Translations under genes and position numbers: made by a program | The notes under the pieces: generated by a model | What the model saw: only the letters and a program-made list of their open reading frames with translations | Told to the model about the DNA's origin: nothing | Database searches by the model: none | Part shown: positions 50,421-62,094 of the stretch, piece by piece | How the letters are laid out: each line of letters begins with the position of its first letter | Position numbering within the stretch: the stretch's first letter is position 1 | Source of the DNA: Apium graveolens | Taxonomy: Eukaryota; Streptophyta; Magnoliopsida; Apiales; Apiaceae | Assembly (NCBI RefSeq): GCF_009905375.1 | Contig: NC_133649.1 | Location: 225,639,275-225,703,274 of the forward strand | DNA: 64,000 bases | Reading direction: 5' to 3'

Positions 50421-51403
50421 AACAGGAAAGATCCATTTAGAAATAGATGTTCACATAGAAAGAAAAGAGTGAACACCATTAAGATTGTTCGGAAATGGTT
50501 AAAAGCATTGGAAAAACTAGGAATTGAAGAATAGGTTTTGATCCGTCTTCTGGGTTATGCTGATACTTAATATGTTGTTGAATATCAAAAGTGGTATTAA
50601 TGTAGATGATTGATGTTGACTTCAGTAGGAAACACTGTGAGCATCAAAGTTCGTATTGATATCTAAGTTGATATGACAATAAAATGAGTATTAGTACCCA
50701 AGAGACCGGGTTTTGAATAAAGTTATGATTCATTCCGTTCCAAATTAATATTTCCTTTTAGATAATAGCAGATTCTCGCTCAATGAATATACTTGATGAT
50801 GGTTGAAAAGAAATGGAAGTATACCATAAAATGGTGAATTAAATGCAATTGTTGAGATTTCCCTTTATTTTTAGTTTTTGAATAAATGTAGAACATTCCG
50901 AAGCATCAGGCATCATGACCTCAGGACATCGGGCGCAGACGAATAGAAAATGCAAAAGGCTGATTAAGAATTCTTGAACATGATTGGAAACGATCATAGG
51001 TCAGGCTAACCGAACAGAAGGAAACATGAAGAGTAGAATAGAACAGTCAGTGAAAATAGAAAGTTCATGAACACGAATTATTGGAATTAGACAGAAAAGA
51101 AGATTAGCGTGAATTAAGTTAGTCCTGTGAGGTAATGAGATAGATGGAACGATTGTGGATAAGTTGGTCTTGTTGTCACCGGTATAATGAATCTATAAGA
51201 CATTCATCTGTGTATGACTACGAAAATTCATTTAGCTTCAAATGTATGAAGTAGAGATTGAGATAGGGATTGCATGAGCAACTGATAGAGTTGATGACGA
51301 TAAAAGGTCGTTGAGTTGTGATTAATGAGAACTGAGAAATTATAAGAAAGATACTTGAGAAGCATCATGGTCTGTTCCTTAGCATGATTCTGAGGACAGA
51401 ATC
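50421..51403 (+). other. decayed interior of the Tekay-like element, second part
   Basis: Expected to hold RNase H and integrase, but I recognise no motif. It is A- and G-rich on the plus strand, like coding sense strands of these elements, and full of stops. Confidence 0.5.
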
Positions 51404-51420
51404 CTTTTAAGGGGGAAGGA
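51404..51420 (+). promoter_or_regulatory. polypurine tract of the Tekay-like element
   Basis: TTTTAAGGGGGAAGGA directly before the 3' LTR, the plus-strand primer site. Confidence 0.88.
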
Positions 51421-54400
51421 TGTAACGCCTGGGAAATATTATGTATTTATTTTTATCAATAAATAATTATTATGTGATTTTATGTGAATTTTGGTGAATT
51501 ATTTGATAATTGATATCAATATTTGGATGTTTATTTCTGATAAAAATGTAAATATTTTAATTTTTAGTTATCCAGAATTAAATCTAGATAATTTTGGTAT
51601 TTTTCTGGTAAATTTTGAATGATCATATGATTTTATAAGGATTTATAGAATTAATAATGATTATTTTACATAATTATAAAATTACTTTTTAGAATCAGAA
51701 ATCATTCCACTTCAATCATTTTTGTATTTTTACAACCCGAAACTCTTCTGAAAACTCCTTTCAAACCTAATCTGATAATTCTGAACATTTTTTGTGTTTT
51801 GACTTTTTCGATCCGGGGTACGGTTTGATCTGTAGGAGTCCCAGTGTGAAATTTTCGATACGCAAATCATTTTATATATCGATAAGAACCCGTATTCTAA
51901 AAGGCGAGACATTATTACCTTAATTTCGTATAAAGTATTTTATAGGGAGCTTTGTTTTGATAATTATTCAATTCTAATATTAAAATCGTATCGTCTTTTT
52001 AGTTACTTAGCGGCTAAGTAACCTATTTTCGGATCCAATATGTAAAAACAATTATCGAATTATTAAGTAAATAAAATATTTGATGGTTCTGTCAGTTATA
52101 TGTCACTGTATTATTAATTGTTTGTGATTTGCTGCATGTGAAGATTACTTTTATAATTAATTATCGAGCTGTATGCATTTAATTCGTTTTAAATATGATT
52201 TTATTGAATATTTATTCCTAAAAATGCTAAAATTGCTCCTAAAATTATTTTTTTTTATTTTATAAGTTTATTTATTATTTTTAGGAGTTTATAAAATTTA
52301 GAAATCAATATTTTATTAATTATTTAATTTTAAATGATTTTCTGATCTCATTTAATTGTAAAATCAGTATTTAATTCCAGGATGCTTCAAAAATTATAAA
52401 AATTTTATTTTATTGACTTTTAAATATTTTGATAATTTTAAGAAATATTTTAAAAATTTTTGGGAATAAATTCACCTGCACGTTTGTTTGTTAAATTGAA
52501 AAATGCGGGTACGTGGCGCGTTTCAGAAATGTTTTACAATTTTCAAAATTTTTATTTTATTAACTTTAAATTATTCCGGGGATTTTAAGGTTATTTTGGT
52601 AAACTTTGGGAACTATCTCTATTCGTAAATTTCCCATTTATTCGTTAAACGCGGTGTCCGGAACAGAAATAACGCAACAAATCCGACAAAATCCCCCAAA
52701 ATTTTACCCCCTTTCTCTTCCATATCCCTCCAGCCTCTCTCTTCCTAATATCTCAATCGTTCTCTCTCTCATCTCTCACCGCTCTCTCTCTCACCTCGTG
52801 TATCTCTCTCCCTGCTATCTTTTCTCCACGTCTCTGTTTTCTTCCTCGGTTGTTTCTTTCTTCTATCCGCACCGCTTTTCCGGTAAGCCGCCGATGTTCT
52901 GTTCTTTTCCGGCCAAAATCGCCGCCCTCCTTCCTCCTATTTATTCTCCGGTTGTTCTGTGTAAACATATATATGTATATTTTCATGTGTGTGTGAAATC
53001 GTGCGTGTGTATATGTTCTTGTGTGTGTGTTATGCTGGACCGTGCCCTGTGTTTTGTTTTCTTCTCGGTTGCCGCCGGTCCAACTCCGGCGAGGCGATCC
53101 CCTCCTGCTAAGCAGCGCGTAGGCGCGTTGTTGCGTTTTGTTGCCCTGTAGTTTTATTCAGTTACTTAACTGATTATTTTGTTTATTTTATTTTTGCAGA
53201 AAATAAATATTTGAATTAAATGCAGTCCGTGAAATAAAAATGAATTTCGTGCGGGAAAAGAATTATTTTAATCGGTGGGATTCGTGTTGGAGACCCGAAT
53301 AAATACGGTACCCACGAATTTTACCGCCGTCGGCGATGAGCTTCGGCGAGCTGATGGTGGGCGAGGATGATTTTTATCTGAGCCCTACATTCATTAATTA
53401 AATAAATTAGTTCGTTATAATGATTATGAAACGAAAACGAATAAAATTAGTTTGTAAAGTAAATTTCGAAATGAATAAAAATAGTTAATAGCTGAATTGT
53501 ATTGATGATTGGGATTGGCGTATGGATTATGAATTGAATGATTGGTTGTTGGTATATTGTGATTGACGTCGATTTGATTTCGACGGGTAGGCCGATAAAC
53601 AAAGGAGACGCTGCCCGATTTTCGGGAAATTAATCCCGAAATTACGGGAACGTAACCTATAATTATCGGAGACGTCGAATAATTATATATAGTTATGTTA
53701 TATGAACTTAAGTGCAATTAAGACAAAATGATTTACAAATAATCGATTGCCCTGTTTTTTTTTTAAAATGACAAATATACGTAATTTCCGAAATTAATTA
53801 CCGAACCGATTTTCGAAGATGTAAACCAAAATTGCTATGTGTATTTCGATAATACATATAAATACGAGTTGGGTTATGAAATCGTATAGGTAGAATAGGA
53901 TTGTGGCGTTATGCTAAGCGGTTATCTGAATTAGGGTATTCCAACCCTGTAGGTCTTAGTCGGAAGACTCGAGACGTGACGGTGGGCTAGGATTGATGTA
54001 GTGATTAGACGTTGGGATCAACGAAGTTCCAATCGAAGAACCTGAGTGTCGGGATCGAATCCAAAATGGAATAGTAGTTTGACGATAAAGCCAAACGATC
54101 AAGTCAAATCAAAGTCAACTAGTAATAGCGATTGAAGTTATTGAGGCAAGTAATGCCGAACTTTCTTTTAAATATTGCGAGTATTTCTGATTTTCTTTTA
54201 AAATACTGCAAATAGTTATTCGTTCATATTCTATGTTCAGAATAGTTAACTGTTTTATATTTTGCTACAATTACTCTGATTATGCACGTTCCTTTTATTA
54301 TTGTTCCTATAACTCGATTGCTCTCATGAGCAAATACCCATTCTTTCGGCTTATTTGCGAACCCTGAATTGGGAAGTTTTGACTTCAAAATGGTTTGACA

Positions 54401-55472
54401 TCGAAACACTCTACGGGCTGGATAGTGATACTTTGGGGATTAAGTTTTACTTAATCCTAAGGACCGAAACATAATCGGTGCCTTGAGATGAACCGTAGTG
54501 CCTGGGGACCCGACTAGATCTATACAGGTAGGTATAGATCTACACTGTATCCTGACTGATCAGCAGGGTATAAGTGTGAACTAGTGTCCAGTCTAATTTA
54601 TTGTTGATCGCCATTACTGGCATTCCTTCTTGAAATAAAATGTGATTATGGTTTAAAGTTATTCTTTCTTAGCACTCAGTTTCGGGAAATTACAATGTTT
54701 CTAAATAAATTCGAGGTTCAGATTGTTGCTGCAGCATTAGTTGCTCAGTGATAATTAGAATCTTGAATGAATTGAGATCTTCTTAATTATTCAACCCGTA
54801 ATTATCAGGCTGGTTTAGCAGCTAAGTCTATGGAAACTTAGTCGATAATGATGGATACTGAATAGTTAGGAATTTCTTGAACGTCGTTTGATGAATAGTT
54901 ATTGCCTTCGTTGCTCAAGTATGAAGTGTTACCAGAAACTATTTTGAAAACACGTGATCTCTGAAGCTCTTACAAAATGTCAGTATTTCCTATGTGAATT
55001 ATAGCAATGCAAATCAAATTGATTTTAAGATAATGAAGTATATCCTTTAAATGATTTCGTATTTCGCTCTTCAAAATATTTCAGAGGTTTTATCCGGAAG
55101 TTTTCTTTGATATTAATGTTTGAAACTCAAAATATATACTTGCTGGGCATTTTTGGCTCACTCTTACTTTGTAAATTCTTATTACTGCCAGAAACAGATA
55201 AGGATAAAAAGTGAATAGCTTTGATAGACAACAGAAGTTAGAGAAATTTCCGCTGCGAGAGGTTGAAGGTGTTAGAAGAATGTGACAAGAGCATTAGTTC
55301 AAAGGTATCTATACTTGTATTTTAGTTATTGTGAGATGTAAAGGGTTAGATTCTTGTTTCATATCATAACCTGTAAACGATATGGATTCAAGGGGTTATT
55401 TATTTATTTCTTTATTTTATGTAAAGATTGTTTAGTGACACCAAATCTTGACCCCGAATTTGGGGTGTTACA
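51421..55472 (+). repeat. 3' LTR of the Tekay-like element
   Basis: 4052 bp, partner of 42178-46217, TGTAACGCC to GGGTGTTACA, followed by the GCTGT duplication. Confidence 0.95.
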
Positions 55473-55477
55473 GCTGT

Positions 55478-56334
55478 GGTGTTTGGGATGTAGTGGTGGG
55501 TTGGACATCAGGATAAAAAGATCTATAGGTTTCAGGATCAACATTTACCAAGATCTATTTTACAGACTGAGGAATCTGTAAAGGTCTAACCACCGTTTTC
55601 TTAAGATCAGCATTTACCAAGTCATTAAAGGCTCGTTTTGCAATTTTAAATGGTGGATATAAAGAACTGGCTATTTGAGGGGCATCAGCACAACAAAAGG
55701 TATATATAAGCTGACAGAATCTAGCAAAGTAAACTACATTTCTATCCTCTGTCATCCTATCCCCTATGAAACCTATCACAACACTTGTAAAATCAAAATG
55801 AGTTTGGTTAATAATAGCATACCCGATGTGCTGACTCATTATTGGAATGGCATCAAAGTTTGAACACTTATTCCCGAAGGCTTTAGTGATGCAGTCGAAG
55901 AAGAAGCTCCATTCCTTTATGATTTGTGCCCGATACAACTGTCCAAGCTTAGCCAAACTCTTTTCATACCCCAAACTGTCCATTAACTCTTGCAGAGCTG
56001 ATTCCTCCAGTGTTGAAAAAGTACAGCCTTCTGGTAAATGTAAGGCCTTGCGAATTGTACCAGGAGTTCCCATATGTTCAGAATCATCCACTTCAAAAAC
56101 AATACTGGGAGTACCAGTTGCACCACCATTATCAAAATGCCCAGTCCGCCAAAATGTCAGAACTTGTTGGCTTGAAAAGACTGAAGGTCGGGTCAATGCA
56201 CACCCAATTTCACTGTGTGCAAGAAGATCTTGCACAAAATTCAACTCAGACGGAGCTTCATCATGATCGAGAATTGCAGCATAGTTATTTGGAGCGAACT
56301 TAGCTCCATCAATGATCAAATCCTTAGGTGCCAT
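55478..56334 (-). pseudogene. env-like ORF of the outer SIRE element, N-terminal part
   Basis: ATG at 56334 (MAPKDLIIDGAKFAPNN), open for 259 codons to TAG at 55555-55557. The frame then continues to 55478, where the Tekay-like element is inserted. The inner copy reads CAG at the TAG site. The inner copy has its own stop (TGA) 17 codons earlier where this copy reads CGA, so each copy is broken where the other is open. Domain features are as in the inner copy (SFFFDCITKAFGNKCSNFDA, IGFIGDRMTEDRNVVYFARF). Confidence 0.82.
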
Positions 56335-57059
56335 GAGAAAAATCGAAAATTAAAAGTGCCTGTTAGGTGTTTGATAAAATGTCTGTATGAAAAACCAACA
56401 TCAGGAGATGAGAGAGAGTAAAAGCAAAGAAAGAAAGATAAAGTGTAAAAGTAAATAAAAGATTGTATAATCTTCTCTCTCTCTTACTTATACTTGGTAA
56501 AAAAATATAACCATTGGACACCTGTCAGACATGAAGCAATATTGAATAGTTAATGGGCACGGGAAAACAGTAATCATTACTTATCACATGCAGGTTTTCA
56601 AGGAAAAACCGTTCCACTTACCCAGTAATCCCATTAATTGAGGTAAGTCAGTTTTAATTCAAAATTTAAACTGTTCCCACTTATTCAATTATTTTCACTG
56701 CAAAACCAATATTCTGAAAATAAATTTCAAGTGTGAGAATGACCAAAATAAATCAAGTAAACAAGTACTGATATTTTAAAGTCAGAACTTAATTTAGATC
56801 AATGATTAAAATGATCGTTAGAACATGGATATATCAGGATTTAACAGTGCATTTAAATGTGCAAACATCTCAGAGACAAAATCTTGCAAAAATAAGAAAT
56901 TTCATTAATATATTAAGAGAATACATTCATGAAATTAAAATTACATCAGAGAATTACAAGACTGTCCTAAGCTTCTATTCCTAACATCAACAGCCTTAGT
57001 CCTAGCTCAAGAAGCAGGGCAAGGCTGACGATGAAGAAAAAAAGGAAGAAGAAAATAAG
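56335..57059 (-). other. leader of the env-like ORF and tail of the small ORF, outer SIRE copy
   Basis: Aligns with 33471-34166 of the inner copy. It includes a TATA-like AAGTATAAGTA at 56483-56497, a CT-rich leader, and on the side of the small ORF a 3'UTR-like tail with ATATATTAATGAAA. Confidence 0.6.
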
Positions 57060-57329
57060 TTATTTCTTCTTCCTACTCTCTACAAAAAGAATAGCGAGTC
57101 TGATGATTCGCTTTTGCTGGCGGAAAGCTTCTAGCCTTTTCTCCTCCAATCGCTCCAGATGGCGATGGTAGTCTATGTAAAAGAACAGGAGGTGTGTGAG
57201 AACCTCCTGGGGAACCGAGTCCCAAATCTCATTAGGAATGACAGTCACGTGCCATTCCTGCTGCCATCCCTCATGGCTTAACTCCATGTTGAAGGTCTCA
57301 TAGTTTAAAAACATATTGTAGTTAACCAT
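57060..57329 (-). CDS. small accessory ORF between pol and env-like ORF, outer SIRE copy (89 codons)
   Basis: ATG at 57329; MVNYNMFLNYETFNMELS through IWDSVPQEVLTHLLFFY to ERLEEKRLEAFRQQKR and a basic end. It is colinear without gaps with the inner copy (34167-34442), two residues shorter at the C-terminus. It is still open although gag, protease-integrase and the env-like ORF of this copy carry frameshifts or stops. A TATA box (CCTATATAAAC region, 57405-57413) lies ~80 bp upstream. No domain recognised; the C-terminal half is probably helical. Confidence 0.7.
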   Translation of the reverse strand: MVNYNMFLNYETFNMELSHEGWQQEWHVTVIPNEIWDSVPQEVLTHLLFFYIDYHRHLERLEEKRLEAFRQQKRIIRLAILFVESRKKK

Positions 57330-57404
57330 GATGTTGTGTATATGAGGGAAAAATAGAGTAAGTGTTTGAGGAAGGGAATAATGTTTAGCTGGAAGGAGGT
57401 GTTT

Positions 57405-57413
57405 GTTTATATA
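57405..57413 (-). promoter_or_regulatory. TATA box of the small accessory ORF, outer copy
   Basis: TATATAAAC within TTGCCTATATAAACAAACACC on the minus strand, at the same distance from the ATG as in the inner copy. Confidence 0.65.
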
Positions 57414-58760
57414 GGCAATAGAATGCCAGGAGACACATGGATAATTTAGTGCGGACAGGTAGAAAGAATTCTACCCCGTCTCCCTAGACTGGGAAGATGA
57501 AAAACAGTCATTGGAAGTGTAAGAAAGGGTTTAATGCGCACAAGAAACAAGTAAAAATTACCGTGCATGTACGTGTTCTACTAACCCTAATTAGATTGAC
57601 TGTTAATATTCTGCCCAAACATATTCTGATTGAAAAATGAGACTGTTTCAAATTGTAACCACAAATAAGTCAAGTAAAGGATCATAATTTAATATCAGAA
57701 CTTAGACTTATATCAGAACTTAACAGTCATCGGAACATGATTTCTGAACACGAAAAATGAATGCCTATCTCCGTAATTCTTCACCCAAATTCTGATATCG
57801 ATTCTTCAGAACTTAATTATCAGATTGTTCAACAGAACCTGTCCTCATAATTTATGCAATCTGACACATAAACTGTTCATCTACAACAACATGGATCGCC
57901 ACAGAAATTTTCATCATTCATATGGAGTGTTAGTGTGTGCATTAAGCTAAATATCAGAAAAAGAGTAAAGTCTGATTCACTTCAGTACATCTTAGAAATA
58001 AGGCATAACTAAAACTTTACTTAAAATCTGTCATTATTCTGAAGCCTACTATTGAATGAGTTCATGCATGAGTCCACCTCAACTGTCTTGTGCTAATTTT
58101 GTGCATCTTTTTAAATTCCATTTTGCAGTGGCTTCTCAGTGTAAGTGAGTCACGACTGCTTATCAGAATTTATGCTATTATCAGAGTATTTCTCCAGTAA
58201 TCATAGAGTGTGAAAAGTCACCAAGAAAAATATTTATTTACTTTTCTGATGCATATTACTTAATACCAGAAATGCACTTGGGTCGTCCCTTCCACATTTT
58301 TACTCTAGATCTCAAAGGAGTACCTGATTTTTATTTCTTTTTCTTTTCCCTTTTCTTTTGATAAGAGAAGTGTATCAGCACTTAGTATATTCAACAGATT
58401 TACTAGCATCAGAACTTAACAGATGATAAGCCTTATTCTAGTTTTTGACTTAGTAATAAGATAGACAAAGTAAACTCAACTAAGCTCAATATCAGAATTT
58501 GCTTGTGTCAATAGATTTCCACAGAAATAATTACTTCTAACATGGGATCTCTAGTATATTGAAGACTACTAGGTCAGCATGTAGCACAGTTATCCTCATA
58601 GGATTGAATAGTCATAAAAATAGACATATCATTATCAGAGTTTAGAAATTCACATCAGACAACAATCTATACTTAAGCAATTTTCAAGTAAGCACAGAAT
58701 ACACAAGGAAAGTAATATCTGTAAATACTGATCATAAAGTCTGATGCATCAGAACAAAAA
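57414..58760. other. non-coding spacer between pol and the small ORF, outer SIRE copy
   Basis: No ORF. It is alignable with 34528-35874 and carries the same ATCAGAACTTA words (for example two near 57700-57730). Confidence 0.6.
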
Positions 58761-60464
58761 CTAAGCAGATTTAGAGAAAGAACCTAAAACCATTCCAAGT
58801 TCATTTACCAATCTTGTAAAAGTAGCTTCACACAGTGGTTTTGTGAAGATATCTGCTAGTTGTTGATCTGTTGGAACAAAGTGCAATTCCATTGTACCAT
58901 TATCCACATGTTCCCTTATGAAGTGGTACCTTATGCTGATGTGCTTTGTCATTGAGTGTTGAACTGGATTACCTGTCATAGCAATAATACTTTGATTATC
59001 ACAGTAAATAGGGATTTTAAAATATGTTAACCCATAATCCAGTAACTGATTCTTCATCCAAAGAATCTGTGCACAATAGCTTCCTGCAGCAATGTACTCT
59101 GCTTTTGCAGTTGATGTGGAAATTGACTTTTGCTTCTTGCTAAACCAAGAAACCAATCTGCCTCCAAAAAATTGGCAGCTTCCACTTGTGCTTTTCCTGT
59201 CAATTTTGCAACCTGCAAAATCTGCATCTGAGTAACCTATTAGTTTAAAATCTGATTCTCTGGGATACCACAATCCCAGATCAGCTTTTCCTTTAAGATA
59301 CTTGAAAATTCTTTTCACAGCTGTTAAGTGAGGTTCTCTTAGATCTGCTTGGAATCTTGCACAAAGACAGGTAGTATACATGATATCAGGTCTACTTGCA
59401 GTTAGATAGAGTAGAGAGCTAATCATACCTCTATAATCAGTAATATCTACTGATTTACCAGTATCCTTATCCAGTTTTGTTGCAGTGGCCATGGGAGTGG
59501 ATGCACTTGAACAATCTTGCATTCCAAATTTCTTCAACAAATTTCTGGTGTACTTGGTTTGACAAATAAAAGTGCCTTCTTCATTCTGCTTGACTTGAAG
59601 GCCCAGAAAATAGCTAAGTTCCCCCATCATACTCATTTGATACCTTGACTGCATCAGTTTGGAAAACTTCTTGCAAAGTCTGTCATTTGTAGAACCAAAG
59701 ATGATATCATCAACATATATCTGAACCAGAAGTAAGTCCTTTCCATGGTTGAGGTAGAACAATGTTTTGTCTATAGTTCCTCTGTTAAATCCACTTTCCA
59801 GAAGAAACTGAGCTAAAGTCTCATACCATGCTCTTGGAGCTTGCTTAAGGCCATAGAGTGCTTTATCAAGCCTGTAGACATAATCTGGATATTTGGGATC
59901 TACAAAACCTGGAGGTTGTTCAACATATACTTCTTCCTCCAATTCTCCATTGAGAAAAGCACTTTTCACATCCATTTGAAAGACAATAAACTTTTTGTGA
60001 GCAGCATAAGCCAAAAATATCCTTATGGCTTCCAATCTAGCAAATGGTGCAAATGTTTCATCATAATCAATTCCCTCTTGTTGAGAATATCCTTTTGCAA
60101 CCAGCCTTGCCTTATTCCTTATAATTATGCCATCACTATCAGTTTTGTTTCTGAATACCCACTTTGTACCAACAACAGATCTGTTCTTTGGTCTTGGCAC
60201 TAGGGTCCAGACTTTGTTTCTTTCGAATTCATTTAACTCTTCCTGCATTGCTTGCACCCAATCAGCATCTTGAAGAGCTTCTTCCACTTTCTTTGGCTCA
60301 GTCTGAGAAAGAAAAGAATTGTAAAGACATTCACTTGAAGTAGCTGTTCTAGTTCTGACACCTGCATCAGGATTTCCAATTATCAAATCAGGTGTATGTG
60401 ATTTAGTCCACTTCCTTACAGATGAAAGGTTTTCTCTAGAACTGGATGCTCCCCCATGATCCAT
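58761..60464 (-). CDS. reverse transcriptase-RNase H part of the outer SIRE pol
   Basis: A 567-codon open frame, in the same frame as the integrase piece before it. RT motifs are [20 protein letters not shown] and the active site [13 protein letters not shown]. RNase H has [18 protein letters not shown] and [12 protein letters not shown], where the inner copy has STAEAEY; the Glu in AEY, which I take as the conserved one, is kept. The Ser-rich linker of ~65 codons before it (60465-60650) is present here but deleted in the inner copy. A TAG at 60651-60653 separates it from integrase; the codon is one C-to-T step from CAG. Confidence 0.9.
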   Translation of the reverse strand: MDHGGASSSRENLSSVRKWTKSHTPDLIIGNPDAGVRTRTATSSECLYNSFLSQTEPKKVEEALQDADWVQAMQEELNEFERNKVWTLVPRPKNRSVVGTKWVFRNKTDSDGIIIRNKARLVAKGYSQQEGIDYDETFAPFARLEAIRIFLAYAAHKKFIVFQMDVKSAFLNGELEEEVYVEQPPGFVDPKYPDYVYRLDKALYGLKQAPRAWYETLAQFLLESGFNRGTIDKTLFYLNHGKDLLLVQIYVDDIIFGSTNDRLCKKFSKLMQSRYQMSMMGELSYFLGLQVKQNEEGTFICQTKYTRNLLKKFGMQDCSSASTPMATATKLDKDTGKSVDITDYRGMISSLLYLTASRPDIMYTTCLCARFQADLREPHLTAVKRIFKYLKGKADLGLWYPRESDFKLIGYSDADFAGCKIDRKSTSGSCQFFGGRLVSWFSKKQKSISTSTAKAEYIAAGSYCAQILWMKNQLLDYGLTYFKIPIYCDNQSIIAMTGNPVQHSMTKHISIRYHFIREHVDNGTMELHFVPTDQQLADIFTKPLCEATFTRLVNELGMVLGSFSKSA

Positions 60465-60650
60465 GCTATCTTCATTAACATTTTCTGATGCTCCCCCTGA
60501 AACTATGCTCTCTGTGTTGGATTCTTCAGAATTTAGATTTTCAGAACTATCAGAACTTGGCTTATCAGAACTTGACGAGTCAGAACTTGAAGAGTCAGTT
60601 GTCTGTTCTAATGCTTCTTGAGATGTGGTTGTCTCTTCAGTATGCTCCCC

Positions 60651-61754
60651 CTACACAGGTGCATTTTCCTTTGGCGTAGTCACCACAGTTTCAATAACAT
60701 CAGAGCTTAATCCATAAGAGTTTGCAATATCAGAATTTAGACTGTCAGGATTTTCAGTATCAGAATTTAAGTCTTCATTTTCAAATCTCAGCTGCTCATG
60801 ATCATTGAAGTCTTCAAGCCCAGTAACCTTCTTATCATCAAAGGAGATATTGATAGATTCCATGACCACTCTTGTTCTCAAGTTGTAGACTCTGAAGGCT
60901 TTTGTGGAAAGTGGATACCCAATAAAAATTCCTTCATCAGCTTTTAGATCAAATTTGGACAGCTGTTCAGGGTGAGTCTTAAGAACAAAACACTTGCATC
61001 CAAACACGTGAAAATACTTCAGATTTGGCTTCTTTTTCTTCACCATCTCATATGGTGTCTTTCCATGCTTGTTAATTAGTGTTGCATTCTGAGTAAAACA
61101 AGCAGTCTGCACAGCTTCAACCCAGAAATAGGTTGGAAGCTTTGCTTCATCAAGCATTGTTCGTGCAGCTTCAATAAGAGTTCTATTCTTTCTTTCAACA
61201 ACTCCATTTTGCTGTGGAGTTCCAGGTGCAGAAAATTCCTGCTTGATTCCATGGTTTTTGCAGAACTCTTCCATTATCAAATTCTTGAACTTAGTACCAT
61301 TATCACTCCTTATTATTTTCACAGAATTTTTGACCAATTTATCCAGTTGCCTGACATGATCAATCAAGATAGATGCAGTTTCACTTTTTATATGCAAGAA
61401 ATACACCCATGTGTATCTAGTGAACTCATCCACTATGACCATATCATATTTCTTCTTTGCAATAGACATGACATTTACTGGACCAAATAGATCAACATGC
61501 AGTAAGTAATAAGGCTCAAGAATTGATGATTCAGTCTTGCTCTTGAATGAGGATTTCCTTTGTTTAGCCTTCTGATAAGAATCACAAAGGCCATCAGGAG
61601 CAAATACTGACTTTGGCAGTCCTCTCACAAGATCTTTCCTTACCAACTCATTTATATTGTTGAAATTTAAATGAGAGAGTTTCTTGTGCCAATTCCAGAA
61701 AGATTGCAGAACCATCAGTACTTGTTGAAAGTTTGGCTTCATAGATGTTACCAC
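60651..61754 (-). pseudogene. integrase part of the outer SIRE pol
   Basis: From about 61710 downward: [24 protein letters not shown] (a zinc-binding Cys changed to Tyr compared with LCDSCQK in the inner copy), HVDLFGP, IRSDNGTKF and NGVVERKNR. The catalytic Asp, Asp and Glu remain. A 31-base loss with two bases gained at about 61697, relative to the inner copy, shifts the frame against protease and removes part of the zinc region's approach. The frame ends in the TAG at 60651. Confidence 0.85.
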
Positions 61755-62082
61755 GCCTGTATCCTTTCAGAACAACTTTGCCTGTAGATTTACTTACAAC
61801 TTCACAGTGTTCTTCAAAGAAATCCACATGATAACCTCTGTCACAGATTTGACTGACACTCGGCAGATTGTGTTTAAGTCCTGAGACCAGAGCTACTTCC
61901 TTAATGATGACATTCCCAAGATTGATATTTCCATATCCCAATATTTTTCCAATATTGCCATCTCCATAAGAAACACTTGGGCTAGCCTTCTCCACAAAGT
62001 CTGATAGCAGGGCTTTATTTCCAGTCATATATCCTGAACATCCACTATCCAGAACTAGGATGTTTTTCCTGTTACCCTGCAA
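61648..62082 (-). pseudogene. protease part of the outer SIRE pol
   Basis: The motif [15 protein letters not shown] is at the start of the frame, then [20 protein letters not shown]. The frame leaves the true reading at about 61697 after the indel. As in the inner copy, the first codon is TTG, and the piece is separated from gag by TAG and TGA in the same frame. Confidence 0.82.
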
Positions 62083-62094
62083 TCACAAAGACCA

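Larger units (their letters stand above)
42178..55472 (+). mobile_element. Tekay/Del-like Ty3/gypsy derivative with ~4-kb LTRs and a decayed interior (level 2b)
   Basis: A 13.3-kb element with LTRs at 42178-46217 and 51421-55472, the target duplication GCTGT at 42173-42177 and 55473-55477, a PBS at 46221-46232, and a PPT before 51421. The interior is only 5.2 kb and has no ORF longer than about 76 codons. Scattered remains of RT occur near 50.0-50.4 kb. The TGTAACGCC/GGGTGTTACA ends, the TGGCATCAGAGC primer site and the GAGGACAGAATCCTTTTAAGGGGG stretch before the 3' LTR (given as one tract at 51392-51415) are typical of the Tekay/Del chromoviruses as I know them. It is on the plus strand and cannot move by itself. 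Confidence 0.9.
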
